Shown here one piece after another: positions 16,184 through 24,034 of a stretch of DNA of 38,294 nt. Each line of letters starts with the position of its first letter. The first letter of the stretch is position 1. The stretch is from Aurantiacibacter xanthus (lineage in GTDB: Bacteria > Pseudomonadota > Alphaproteobacteria > Sphingomonadales > Sphingomonadaceae): NCBI RefSeq assembly GCF_003584015.1, contig NZ_QXFM01000004.1, positions 1 through 38,294 on the forward strand, written 5' to 3'. The position numbers and the translations under genes are program-made. A model generated the notes under the pieces. It saw nothing but the letters and a program-made list of their open reading frames with translations, was not told the origin of the DNA and ran no database searches.

Positions 16184-19100
16184 CTGAGCAGCGACACGTT
16201 GCCACCGGCAGCGGTGGTATCGATGCAGATGTGCCGCTCGACCAGGCACCGGCTGGCGAAGTCGGGCGTGGTGAACAGCGGCACAATAGCTCCATCGCGG
16301 CTGGCAAGCGCCTTGCGGATCTCCTTGCGGTCCTCAGTATCGCTGAAGCTCACCACCACCTTGAGCGGCTCGGCCTCGGCCAGCAGCGCACGGTCGAGGA
16401 AGCCGTCAATGGCATGCTCGCCCGTTGCACCGGGAGCCACGGCCAGCGCGGGGCAGCCGAGCGCACGCAGCTCTTCAGCCTGATGCACCGCCTGATCGCC
16501 GTCGGGGCCAAGGCACAGGATCGGCCCGCGCGGGTGCAGCGAGAGGACATTGCTCTCGCCGGTAGTGCCCGGCATCTCGGTTTCCTCGATCTTGCGATCT
16601 GGCGCCTGCGGCAGCGCGGCCAGCGCCGTGTTCAGCTCTTCCAGCGAGACTGGACGGCCGGTCGTGACCGGATCGTTTGCCACCTCGTCGGCATAGAAGC
16701 GCGGCAGATAGTGCGGTCCGCCCGCCTTGGGGCCGGTGCCCGAAAGGCCCTCGCCGCCAAACGGATGGGTGCCGACCACCGCGCCGATCTGGTTGCGGTT
16801 CACGTACATGTTACCGACGTGGATGCGGTCGGAGATGAAGGTCTGCCGCCGCTTGATGCGGGTGTGCAGGCCTGCGGTGAGGCCATAGCCGCGCCCGTTC
16901 ACATCGTTGATGATGTCCTGCAACTGCTCCTGCTTGCCGAACAGCGCCAGGTGCAGAACCGGGCCGAACACTTCGCGTTCCAGCTCGTTGATGCCGTTCA
17001 CGCGGATCACCGCCGGGCCGACGAAATGCCCTTCCTCGGGCGTGGCGATCTGCTTGATCAGCCGCCCCTCGGCCTTGGCCTTGGCGATGTAGTCGCGGAT
17101 ATTCTCCTGCGCCTTGGCGTCGATCACCGGGCCGAGGTCGGTCGAGTGGAACCACGGGTCGTCCACCGTCAGTTCGTCCATCGCGCCCGACAGCATCTCG
17201 ATGAACTGTTCGGCCACGTCCTGATGCACGTAGAGCATGCGCAAGGCAGAACAGCGCTGCCCCGCCGACTGGAAGGCCGAGGTAATCACGTCCTTCACCG
17301 CCTGTTCGGGCAGCGCCGAGCTGTCGACGATCATCGAGTTCAGCCCGCCCGTTTCGGCGATCAACAGCGCATCGGGCGAGAGTGCCTCGGCCATGCTGCG
17401 GTTGATCACCTGCGCGGTGTCGACCGAGCCGGTGAAGCACACCCCATCGATCCGCGGATCACCGCTCAGCAGCCCGCCGACCTCGGCGCCGGTGCCGGGA
17501 AGCAGCTGGATCGCCGTTTCCGGTACGCCTGCAAGATGGAACAAACGGGTGGCCATGAAGGCAACCAGCGGCGTGGTCTCGGCAGGCTTGGCGATCACGC
17601 CGTTACCCGCCGCCAGCGCCGCCGCGATCTGCCCGGTGAAGATAGCGAGCGGGAAGTTCCACGGGCTGATACAGGCGATCACCCCGCGCGGCTTGCGCAG
17701 GGCGACTTCGGGCCGCTCGCACTGGCTCGCGTAATAGCGCAGGAAGTCCACCGCTTCGCGCAGTTCGGTCACGGTGTCGACCGGGCTTTTGCCCGCCTCG
17801 CGGGTCAACAGGGCATAGAATTCGCCCTCGTTCGCCTCGTAAAGATCGGCGATCCGGCGCAGCACTTCGGCGCGCTCCGCAGGAGATGCATCCCAGGGCC
17901 GCGCCGCGCCCAGCGCATTCTCGACGGTCTCGGCCTCCGCTTCGATCACATAGCCGACGATCCGGTCGGGATAGGCCGGGTTACAGATGACGATTTCGTG
18001 CCCGGCATTCGCCCCTTCCGCGGCCAGTGGCCCCGCCCGCCAGATCTTCTCCGCATAGGGCATGCGCAGTTCCTGATAGCGGTTGAGGTGCGCGCGCACT
18101 GCCAGATCGTAACCGCGTGAATTGACGCGCTCGGGCTGATAGATATCGGCCGGAGCTACAACCTTCTCCTTCGCCTTTTCGCGATCCTCCGCCAGCGTCT
18201 CGAACGGGTCAGCAGCGATCGCCTCGGTCGGAATCGCCGGGTTCGAAAGCTGCGCGACAAAGCTGTTGTTCGCGCCGTTCTCCAGCAGGCGGCGCACCAG
18301 ATAGGCGAGCAGCTCGCGATGGGCACCCACGGGCGCATAGATACGCGAGCGCACATCGCGGTCCTTGAGCAGGAAGCCGTGCAGCCCCTCGCCCATGCCG
18401 TGCAACCGCTGGAACTCGAAATCGCGGCGATTGCCCGCCAGTTCGAGAATGGCGGCCACGCTGTGGGCATTATGGGTGGCGAACTGCGGATAGATGCGGT
18501 CGGCCAGCTTGAGCAGCTGGTTCGCACAGCAGATATAGCTGATGTCCGTCGCCGACTTGCTGGTGAAGACAGAAAAGCCCTCCACCCCGTTCATCTGCGC
18601 CAGCTTGATCTCGCTGTCCCAGTAAGCGCCCTTCACCAGACGCACCATGATCTTGCGGTCAAGCTGCGTCGCCAGCGCATAGAGCCAGTCGATCACATAG
18701 CTGGCGCGCTTGCCGAAGGCCTGCACCACCACGCCGAAACCGTCCCAGCCAGCCAGTCGCGGGTCGGCCAGCACCAGCTCGATCAGATCCAGCGAGAGGC
18801 CGAGGCGATGGGCTTCCTCGGCATCGATGTTGAGCCCGACATTGGCCTCGGCCGCCCGGCGTGCGAGCACGCTCACCCGCTCGGCCAGCGCGGGGATGGC
18901 GCGCGACTGCTGGCTCATCTCGTAACGCGGATAGAGCGCCGAGAGCTTGATCGAGAGGCCGGGATTGGCGCGAATGTCATCGGATTTCGCGGCCGCCGCG
19001 ATCTCGTCGAGCGCGTGGAGATAGGCCTCGAAGAACCGCTCGCTGTCCTTGGCGGTGACAGCCGCCTCGCCGAGCATGTCATAGCTGTAGGTCGCGCCCT

Positions 19101-19674
19101 GCTTTTCCCATTTGCGCGCTCGCTTCATCGCCTCGCCGATGGTCTCGCCGAGCACGAACTGCCCGCCCAGAACACGCATCGCCTGCTGCACCGAAGCGCG
19201 CACCACGGGCGCGCCGAGGCGCTTGGCCGCGCTCTGCACGGCGGACAGCGGCCCGGCATGTTCGTGATCGTCGAGCAGCGTGGCCGTCAGCCCCAGCGCC
19301 ATGGTCGAGGCATTGACCAGCGCATTGTCCGAAGCGCCGAAATGCTCGCTCCAGTCGGCCTGGACGATCTTGTCCTCGATCAGCCGGTCGACGGTCTCGC
19401 TGTCAGGCACGCGCAGCAGAGCTTCGGCCAGCGTCATCAGGCCCAGCCCCTCCTCGGTCGAGAGGCCATATTCCTGCAGGAAGCTTTCCATCATGGTCGG
19501 CTTGGTGTGCTTGCGCACCCGGTCGATCACGCTCCACGCGGCCTCGCCAATGGCCTTGCGCTGCGCGTCGGTGGGGCCATGGCTGGCGATGAGATAATCG
19601 AGCACCATTTGCTCGTCCGCGAAGTGGTTGGTGCGGATCTGGGCGCGGTATTGGGATAGAGGCTGGTAAGGCAA
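16180..19674 (-). CDS. putA: Bifunctional proline dehydrogenase / L-glutamate-gamma-semialdehyde dehydrogenase PutA
   Basis: A 1164-residue enzyme oxidising proline to glutamate by FAD- and NAD-dependent steps. The proline dehydrogenase barrel (about 150-440) has SIKLSALYPRYE, LNIDAEEAHRL and MVRLVKGAYWDSEIK. The aldehyde dehydrogenase part (about 560-1000) has CISPWNFPLAIFTGQ, the general-base Glu in IAETGGLNS and catalytic Cys808 in SAGQRCSAL. A further C-terminal domain of about 110 residues follows. The protein starts at the arm domain without a ribbon-helix-helix region, so it should not be a trifunctional autoregulator. The start is TTG 19674, supported by AGGAAAG eight bases upstream. 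Confidence 0.97.
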   Translation of the reverse strand: MPYQPLSQYRAQIRTNHFADEQMVLDYLIASHGPTDAQRKAIGEAAWSVIDRVRKHTKPTMMESFLQEYGLSTEEGLGLMTLAEALLRVPDSETVDRLIEDKIVQADWSEHFGASDNALVNASTMALGLTATLLDDHEHAGPLSAVQSAAKRLGAPVVRASVQQAMRVLGGQFVLGETIGEAMKRARKWEKQGATYSYDMLGEAAVTAKDSERFFEAYLHALDEIAAAAKSDDIRANPGLSIKLSALYPRYEMSQQSRAIPALAERVSVLARRAAEANVGLNIDAEEAHRLGLSLDLIELVLADPRLAGWDGFGVVVQAFGKRASYVIDWLYALATQLDRKIMVRLVKGAYWDSEIKLAQMNGVEGFSVFTSKSATDISYICCANQLLKLADRIYPQFATHNAHSVAAILELAGNRRDFEFQRLHGMGEGLHGFLLKDRDVRSRIYAPVGAHRELLAYLVRRLLENGANNSFVAQLSNPAIPTEAIAADPFETLAEDREKAKEKVVAPADIYQPERVNSRGYDLAVRAHLNRYQELRMPYAEKIWRAGPLAAEGANAGHEIVICNPAYPDRIVGYVIEAEAETVENALGAARPWDASPAERAEVLRRIADLYEANEGEFYALLTREAGKSPVDTVTELREAVDFLRYYASQCERPEVALRKPRGVIACISPWNFPLAIFTGQIAAALAAGNGVIAKPAETTPLVAFMATRLFHLAGVPETAIQLLPGTGAEVGGLLSGDPRIDGVCFTGSVDTAQVINRSMAEALSPDALLIAETGGLNSMIVDSSALPEQAVKDVITSAFQSAGQRCSALRMLYVHQDVAEQFIEMLSGAMDELTVDDPWFHSTDLGPVIDAKAQENIRDYIAKAKAEGRLIKQIATPEEGHFVGPAVIRVNGINELEREVFGPVLHLALFGKQEQLQDIINDVNGRGYGLTAGLHTRIKRRQTFISDRIHVGNMYVNRNQIGAVVGTHPFGGEGLSGTGPKAGGPHYLPRFYADEVANDPVTTGRPVSLEELNTALAALPQAPDRKIEETEMPGTTGESNVLSLHPRGPILCLGPDGDQAVHQAEELRALGCPALAVAPGATGEHAIDGFLDRALLAEAEPLKVVVSFSDTEDRKEIRKALASRDGAIVPLFTTPDFASRCLVERHICIDTTAAGGNVSLLS

Positions 19675-19846
19675 TTTGGGTCTTTCCTGCGGCAGTATTC
19701 CTATCGGGAATGGAGCCTCCGCAACAGCAGCCGTCCATTCCTTACTTGCAATAGGTATCCTACGAACCCCCTCAGCGCTTGTTCCGACAAACCCGCCGGA
19801 ACTGCACCCGGGACGTCACGCAGAATCGCGCGCAGCGCCAGACAGC

Positions 19847-20500
19847 CTATCCGTTGGAGGCTGCCGCGTCGGGCTTGCGCTTCCAGCCCCAGGCGAGGCG
19901 GCAGGGCAGGATATTCAGCGGTTCGAACCCGCTGTCGACACGGTCGAAATGCTGCGCGGTGAGATTACGGGCCGCATTGCTGAACTGGTAGGTGAGAAAA
20001 GCGCCGCCCGGACGGATCACGCGATAGGTGGCCGCCGCAATGCGCGGACCAAGGCCTTCCGGCAAGGTGGAGAACGGCAGACCCGACAGCACATAGTCCG
20101 CCTGTTCATGGCCATGCGCGCGGACGATCTCCTCGACATCCTCCGCCGAGCCATGAACCGCGACGAAGCGGCTGTCGTGGATCGTGCGGTTGAGATATTC
20201 GATGAACAGAGGGTTGGTGTCGATCACGATCAGGCTCGCATCGCGCGGCAGCCTGTCGAGCACCGGCTGGCAAAAGGTGCCGACGCCCGGACCATACTCG
20301 ACGAACAGCTGGCAACGCTCCCAATCGACGGGGCGGAGCATCTTCCTGATCGTGTAGCGCGAGGACGGGATGATCGAGCCGACCATCACCGGATGCTCTA
20401 CAAAGCCCTGGAAGAAGACGCCCCATGCTCCGAAGAACCTGCGCATTTTCTGCTTCAATCGCGTGGGTTTGCGTTCGGCCAAAGCCTCGTAACCGGCCAT
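19847..20500 (-). CDS. Class I SAM-dependent methyltransferase, phospholipid N-methyltransferase-like
   Basis: A 217-residue soluble methyltransferase. SAM motif I is LFVEYGPGVGTF, the acidic ribose contact is VIDTNPLF, motif IV is YVLSGLPFSTLPEG, and motif VI is VIRPGGAFLTYQFS. The N-terminal sequence FFQGFVEHPVMVGSIIPSSRYTIRKML is the membrane-proximal helix typical of PmtA/LigE-type phospholipid methyltransferases, so methylation of phosphatidylethanolamine or another lipid is plausible. It lies upstream of putA in the same direction but 172 bases away, so probably in a separate transcript. The substrate is inferred, not shown. Confidence 0.8.
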   Translation of the reverse strand: MAGYEALAERKPTRLKQKMRRFFGAWGVFFQGFVEHPVMVGSIIPSSRYTIRKMLRPVDWERCQLFVEYGPGVGTFCQPVLDRLPRDASLIVIDTNPLFIEYLNRTIHDSRFVAVHGSAEDVEEIVRAHGHEQADYVLSGLPFSTLPEGLGPRIAAATYRVIRPGGAFLTYQFSNAARNLTAQHFDRVDSGFEPLNILPCRLAWGWKRKPDAAASNG

Positions 20501-20680
20501 TATCGATCAGTATCCCTTGCCGTGCTCCCGGGGTGGGAGCCCATGGAAGCCGCGCGAGGTCGCAAATTCACCGGCGATTTGCAAGGCCTTGCTGAAACGC
20601 TCCCCTGCACCTTCGCCTTGAGCCGATCAAGATCTCTCGGCGCAATGGGCAATCCGCATGTGCTCATGCCTCTGGCGCGC

Positions 20681-21580
20681 TCAGGTTGCCGCTCGCGTCG
20701 AAGCCGCCGAGAGGCGTCCGCAGATGAGGTCGATGGCACGGCTATGGCGCGGGTCGGGCGGTGTGGACAGGCTTGTCACCATGCACCGCATCCCTCCCAC
20801 GAAGGAAAGCGGAAAACGGACGAGATCGCCCGCCGCCACGTGCGCACGCGTATCATCGTCGAACAACAGGCCCACCCCGCGACCGGCCAGCACGAGTTCG
20901 AGCTGATACTCGCTATACTGCGACCGCGCCGCGACCATTCTGGGCCGCACCCCGACCGCCTCAAGCTGCTGGCGCTGATAACGCTCGGCATCGCTGCCCA
21001 CTGGCGACAGAATGAAGGGGCACGCTTCTAGGTCGGCGGGCAAATGGCGGACCTTCGCCGCCAGAGCCGGTGCCGCACACAGGCCCACGGTCGTATCGCG
21101 CAGTTTGCGCGTGGCGAAGCCGCTCGTCGGCACCGCATCGCCATGATAGAAACCGCAGTCGGCCTCACCCGCGCGCAGGAGCGCCCGCACGGCATCGCCA
21201 TCCTCGGCGCTCGCGAACTGAATTTCCGGCAGTTCGTAGTGCGGCAGAAGGTCGCGTACGATCGGCCGCAACCACTGATCGAGCAGATAGGCACCGGCAG
21301 CCAGCCTCAGCGGCGGCAAAGCCTGGCTGCCGTCGCGCATCTTGCCCGCCATTTTCAGCATCGAATGCGCGCGGGCGAGCATATCCTTGCCCAGCGGTGA
21401 TAGCCGGGCCGCCGAGCCGCGCTCTCGCGTGAACAGCACGCCGCCAGCGGTGCGCTCCAGCGCCTTGATGTGCTTGCTGATCGACGGCTGTGCGATCCCG
21501 AGCCGGTCCGCCGTCTTGCGGAAGTTCTCATCCTTCGCCGCTTCGACGAAAATCTCAAGCTGGCGCAGGGTAAAGGACAT
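20681..21580 (-). CDS. LysR family transcriptional regulator, divergent from the sulfatase cluster
   Basis: A 299-residue regulator. The N-terminal winged helix-turn-helix (about 1-60) has LRQLEIFVEAAKDENFRKTA and AQPSISKHIKALERTAGGVLF. The effector-binding domain (about 88-290) contains the two Rossmann-like lobes, with ELVLAGRGVGLLFDDDTR. It faces the arylsulfatase gene across 117 bases that hold a candidate operator, so it probably controls itself and the sulfatase/TonB receptor/PQQ dehydrogenase genes in response to an unidentified ligand. It is not recognisable as CysB or Cbl. The 180 bases downstream (20501-20680) hold no convincing gene. Confidence 0.92.
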   Translation of the reverse strand: MSFTLRQLEIFVEAAKDENFRKTADRLGIAQPSISKHIKALERTAGGVLFTRERGSAARLSPLGKDMLARAHSMLKMAGKMRDGSQALPPLRLAAGAYLLDQWLRPIVRDLLPHYELPEIQFASAEDGDAVRALLRAGEADCGFYHGDAVPTSGFATRKLRDTTVGLCAAPALAAKVRHLPADLEACPFILSPVGSDAERYQRQQLEAVGVRPRMVAARSQYSEYQLELVLAGRGVGLLFDDDTRAHVAAGDLVRFPLSFVGGMRCMVTSLSTPPDPRHSRAIDLICGRLSAASTRAAT

Positions 21581-21600
21581 CGAGCGGAACCGTCAAAGTA

Positions 21601-21631
21601 ATAGCCTATCAGGCATCATTGATAGCCTGTC
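21601..21631. promoter_or_regulatory. Candidate LysR operator (direct and inverted repeats)
   Basis: The divergent LysR-sulfatase region holds the direct repeat ATAGCCT(A/G)TC at 21601-21610 and 21622-21631, spaced 21 bp start to start, about two helical turns. Overlapping it is the inverted repeat CTATCA-N8-TGATAG (21606-21625). LysR regulators usually bind such sites near their own promoter. The protein-DNA pairing is inferred from position. Confidence 0.5.
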
Positions 21632-21697
21632 GAGTCGTTGCTTTGCAAGCTGACCCCGGCGATGTGACCGCAAAAGATCACATAATGAGGATTTCTG

Positions 21698-23998
21698 ATG
21701 ATGGCGGCCCCAACCTTCCGCTCGGGTGCGACCCGGCTGCGTCGTGCACTTGGCAGTTCTGCAATGGCACTGGCGCTGGCCAGCACTGCCGGAACTGCGC
21801 TCCATGCCCAGCAGACGGTCGACGCGCCGGCACGCGCCGACGGCTTCCGCTACTTCCCCAAGCCCGCCGAAGCTCCGGCGGGCGCGCCCAACGTGCTGGT
21901 GGTGCTGACCGACGACGTGGGCTTTTCCGCCGCCAGCGGTCTTGGCGGCCCGATCCCTACTCCGGCCTTCGATTCCGTGATGCAGAACGGCATCACCTAC
22001 ACCCGCTTCCACGTCACCGCGATGTGCTCGCCCACCCGCGCCTCGCTGCTGACCGGGCGCAACCATCACGCGGTCGGCTTCGGGGCCATCGCCAATGTCG
22101 CGGTGGACGAGCCGGGCTACACCTCGGTCATCCCCGAAAGCGCCGCCACTATCGGCGACGTGCTGAAGATGAACGGCTATTCGACCGCCTTCTTCGGCAA
22201 GAACCACAATACGCCCGAATGGGAGACCGGCCCGTTCGGTCCGTTCGAGCGCTGGCCCAACGGCTTCGGGTTCGACTATTTCTACGGTTTCAACGGCCCT
22301 GCCGCCGACCAGATCAACCCCGAGCTGGTCGAGAACCGCAACACCCTGCGCCGCGATCCGACGGACGAGACCTATTTCCTCGACCGCGATCTGGCCGACC
22401 ACATGGTGGACTGGATCCACATGCAGGATTCGTTGCAGGAGCATAAGCCGTTCCTGCTCTACTTCGCGCCGGGCACGATGCACGCCCCGCAGCAGGCGCC
22501 GAAGGAGTGGATCGCGAAGTTCGCCGGTCAGTTCGATCAGGGCTGGGACGTGCTGCGCGAACAGATTTTCGCCCGGCAGAAGGCGATGGGGATTATCCCC
22601 GCCAACGCGGAAATGGCCCCCCGCCCCGAGCGCATGCCCTCGTGGGACAGCCTGACCGACAGCCAGCGCCACAACTACGCCCACCTGATGGAGGTGGCCG
22701 CCGCGCAGATGGCCTATATGGATTTCCAGTTCGGCCGCGTGCTCGATGCGCTGCGCGAGACGGGCGAACTCGACAACACGCTGATCCTCTATGTGCAGGG
22801 CGACAACGGCGGCGCGATCCACGAACTGGCGGGCTCGATGAACGCCTATGAGGGCTTCGCGCAGATCGAGAGCACCGACGAGGAACTGACCGCCCGCATG
22901 GGCGACGCCGGGGGCGAGAACAGCTTCGGCAATTACCCTGCGGGCTGGGCCTTCGCGCTCAACACGCCGTTTCCCTGGGGCAAGGCCGTCGCCTCGCACC
23001 TTGGCGGCACGCGCAATGCGCTGGCGGTCTCGTGGCCCTCGCACATCGCCGAGCGCGGCGCGATCCGCACGCAGTACACCCACGTCATCGACCTCGCGCC
23101 AACCATCTATGAAGCCATCGGCATTACGCCGCCCGCCGTGGTCGACGGGGTCGAGCAGCAGCCGATCGACGGCAAGTCGTTCGCCGCCAGCTTCACCGAT
23201 GCCGCTGCGCCCGAGGTGCGCCACGAACAGTATTACGAGATGCTGGGCAGCCGCGCCTACTACAAGGACGGCTGGCTCGCCGCCACCGGCGTGACCTGGG
23301 ATCCTTGGCGTATTCCCGATTACGACCCGAACAGCCTGCCGTGGGAACTCTACAACCTCGACGCAGACTTCTCGCAGGTTCACAACATCGCCAGCCAGCA
23401 CCCCGACAAGCTGGCCGAGCTGCAGGCGGACTTCGACACCGCCGCCCGCCGCTACAACGTGTTCCCGCTGGCCTCGGACTATCTCGCCCGGCTCAGCCCG
23501 AGCAATCGCCCGCATGCGGTCGAACCCTCGGACAGCTACACCTACTATCCCGGCGACGCCCGCTATCCGATTGCGGCCTGGCCCAATGTCACGCCCAACT
23601 GGGAGGCGACCGTGCGGCTCACCACCAACAGCGCTGCCGACAGCGGCCCGGTGTTCGGCATGGGCATGCGCTTCACCGGCTATCGGCTGGCGCTGGAAGA
23701 AGGCGTTCCGGTGTTCACCTACGATCCGACCGGGCGCGAGGAAGAGCGCATGACCGTGCGCGCGGCCAGCCCTCTGCCTGCGGGCGAACACACCGTGGCG
23801 GTCCGCTTCGCTCCCGAGGCTGGCGGCGTACGGCTCGCGCTCTCGGTCGACGGGCAAGAGGTCGATACGGCGAACGACGACCGCTTCTACCGCGTGTTCA
23901 ACGGTGCCGCACTAATCGGCCGCCCGCTGATCGACGACCGCACCGGTCCGCGCGCCTGCGAATGCTCCATCGAGTCCGTAACGATAAATCCGCGCTGA
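21698..23998 (+). CDS. Secreted arylsulfatase (type I, formylglycine)
   Basis: A 766-residue sulfatase expected in the periplasm or at the cell surface. A signal peptide ends at about residue 37 (TALHA|QQ). The metal-binding pair is Asp72-Asp73 in LTDDVG. The maturation motif is CSPTRASLLTGRN with Cys110 to be converted to formylglycine, and Asp369-Asn370 in GDNGG completes the metal site. GKNHNTPEWE and MHAPQQAPKEW match large AtsA/AtsD-type arylsulfatases. Residues from about 620 to 766 form an extra beta-rich domain ending in a Cys-x-Cys motif. GAGGA lies seven bases before the first of two adjacent ATGs. No maturation enzyme is encoded in the window. The substrate is probably a sulfate ester of a phenol or alcohol. 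Confidence 0.93.
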   Translation: MMAAPTFRSGATRLRRALGSSAMALALASTAGTALHAQQTVDAPARADGFRYFPKPAEAPAGAPNVLVVLTDDVGFSAASGLGGPIPTPAFDSVMQNGITYTRFHVTAMCSPTRASLLTGRNHHAVGFGAIANVAVDEPGYTSVIPESAATIGDVLKMNGYSTAFFGKNHNTPEWETGPFGPFERWPNGFGFDYFYGFNGPAADQINPELVENRNTLRRDPTDETYFLDRDLADHMVDWIHMQDSLQEHKPFLLYFAPGTMHAPQQAPKEWIAKFAGQFDQGWDVLREQIFARQKAMGIIPANAEMAPRPERMPSWDSLTDSQRHNYAHLMEVAAAQMAYMDFQFGRVLDALRETGELDNTLILYVQGDNGGAIHELAGSMNAYEGFAQIESTDEELTARMGDAGGENSFGNYPAGWAFALNTPFPWGKAVASHLGGTRNALAVSWPSHIAERGAIRTQYTHVIDLAPTIYEAIGITPPAVVDGVEQQPIDGKSFAASFTDAAAPEVRHEQYYEMLGSRAYYKDGWLAATGVTWDPWRIPDYDPNSLPWELYNLDADFSQVHNIASQHPDKLAELQADFDTAARRYNVFPLASDYLARLSPSNRPHAVEPSDSYTYYPGDARYPIAAWPNVTPNWEATVRLTTNSAADSGPVFGMGMRFTGYRLALEEGVPVFTYDPTGREEERMTVRAASPLPAGEHTVAVRFAPEAGGVRLALSVDGQEVDTANDDRFYRVFNGAALIGRPLIDDRTGPRACECSIESVTINPR

Positions 23999-24034
23999 AG
24001 AGGCGGAGAAACAGTTTTTTGGGAGGGAAACCAC

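Noticed and set aside
15760-18120. 786-codon plus-strand open frame antisense to putA
   Set aside because: It overlaps a gene with complete catalytic motifs; its translation is Arg/Ala/His-rich without recognisable domains, as expected for a shadow frame in high-GC DNA.
20524-20540. GCTCCC/GGGAGC hairpin downstream of the LysR gene
   Set aside because: Only six pairs and no T-run; it may help termination but is expected by chance in GC-rich DNA.
20501-20680. Open frames in the gap between the methyltransferase and LysR genes
   Set aside because: The Arg/Ser-rich translation overlaps the LysR 3' end and shows no coding character.
21593-23857. 754-codon minus-strand open frame antisense to the sulfatase
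   Set aside because: No domain pattern, low-complexity composition, and it lies opposite a complete arylsulfatase.
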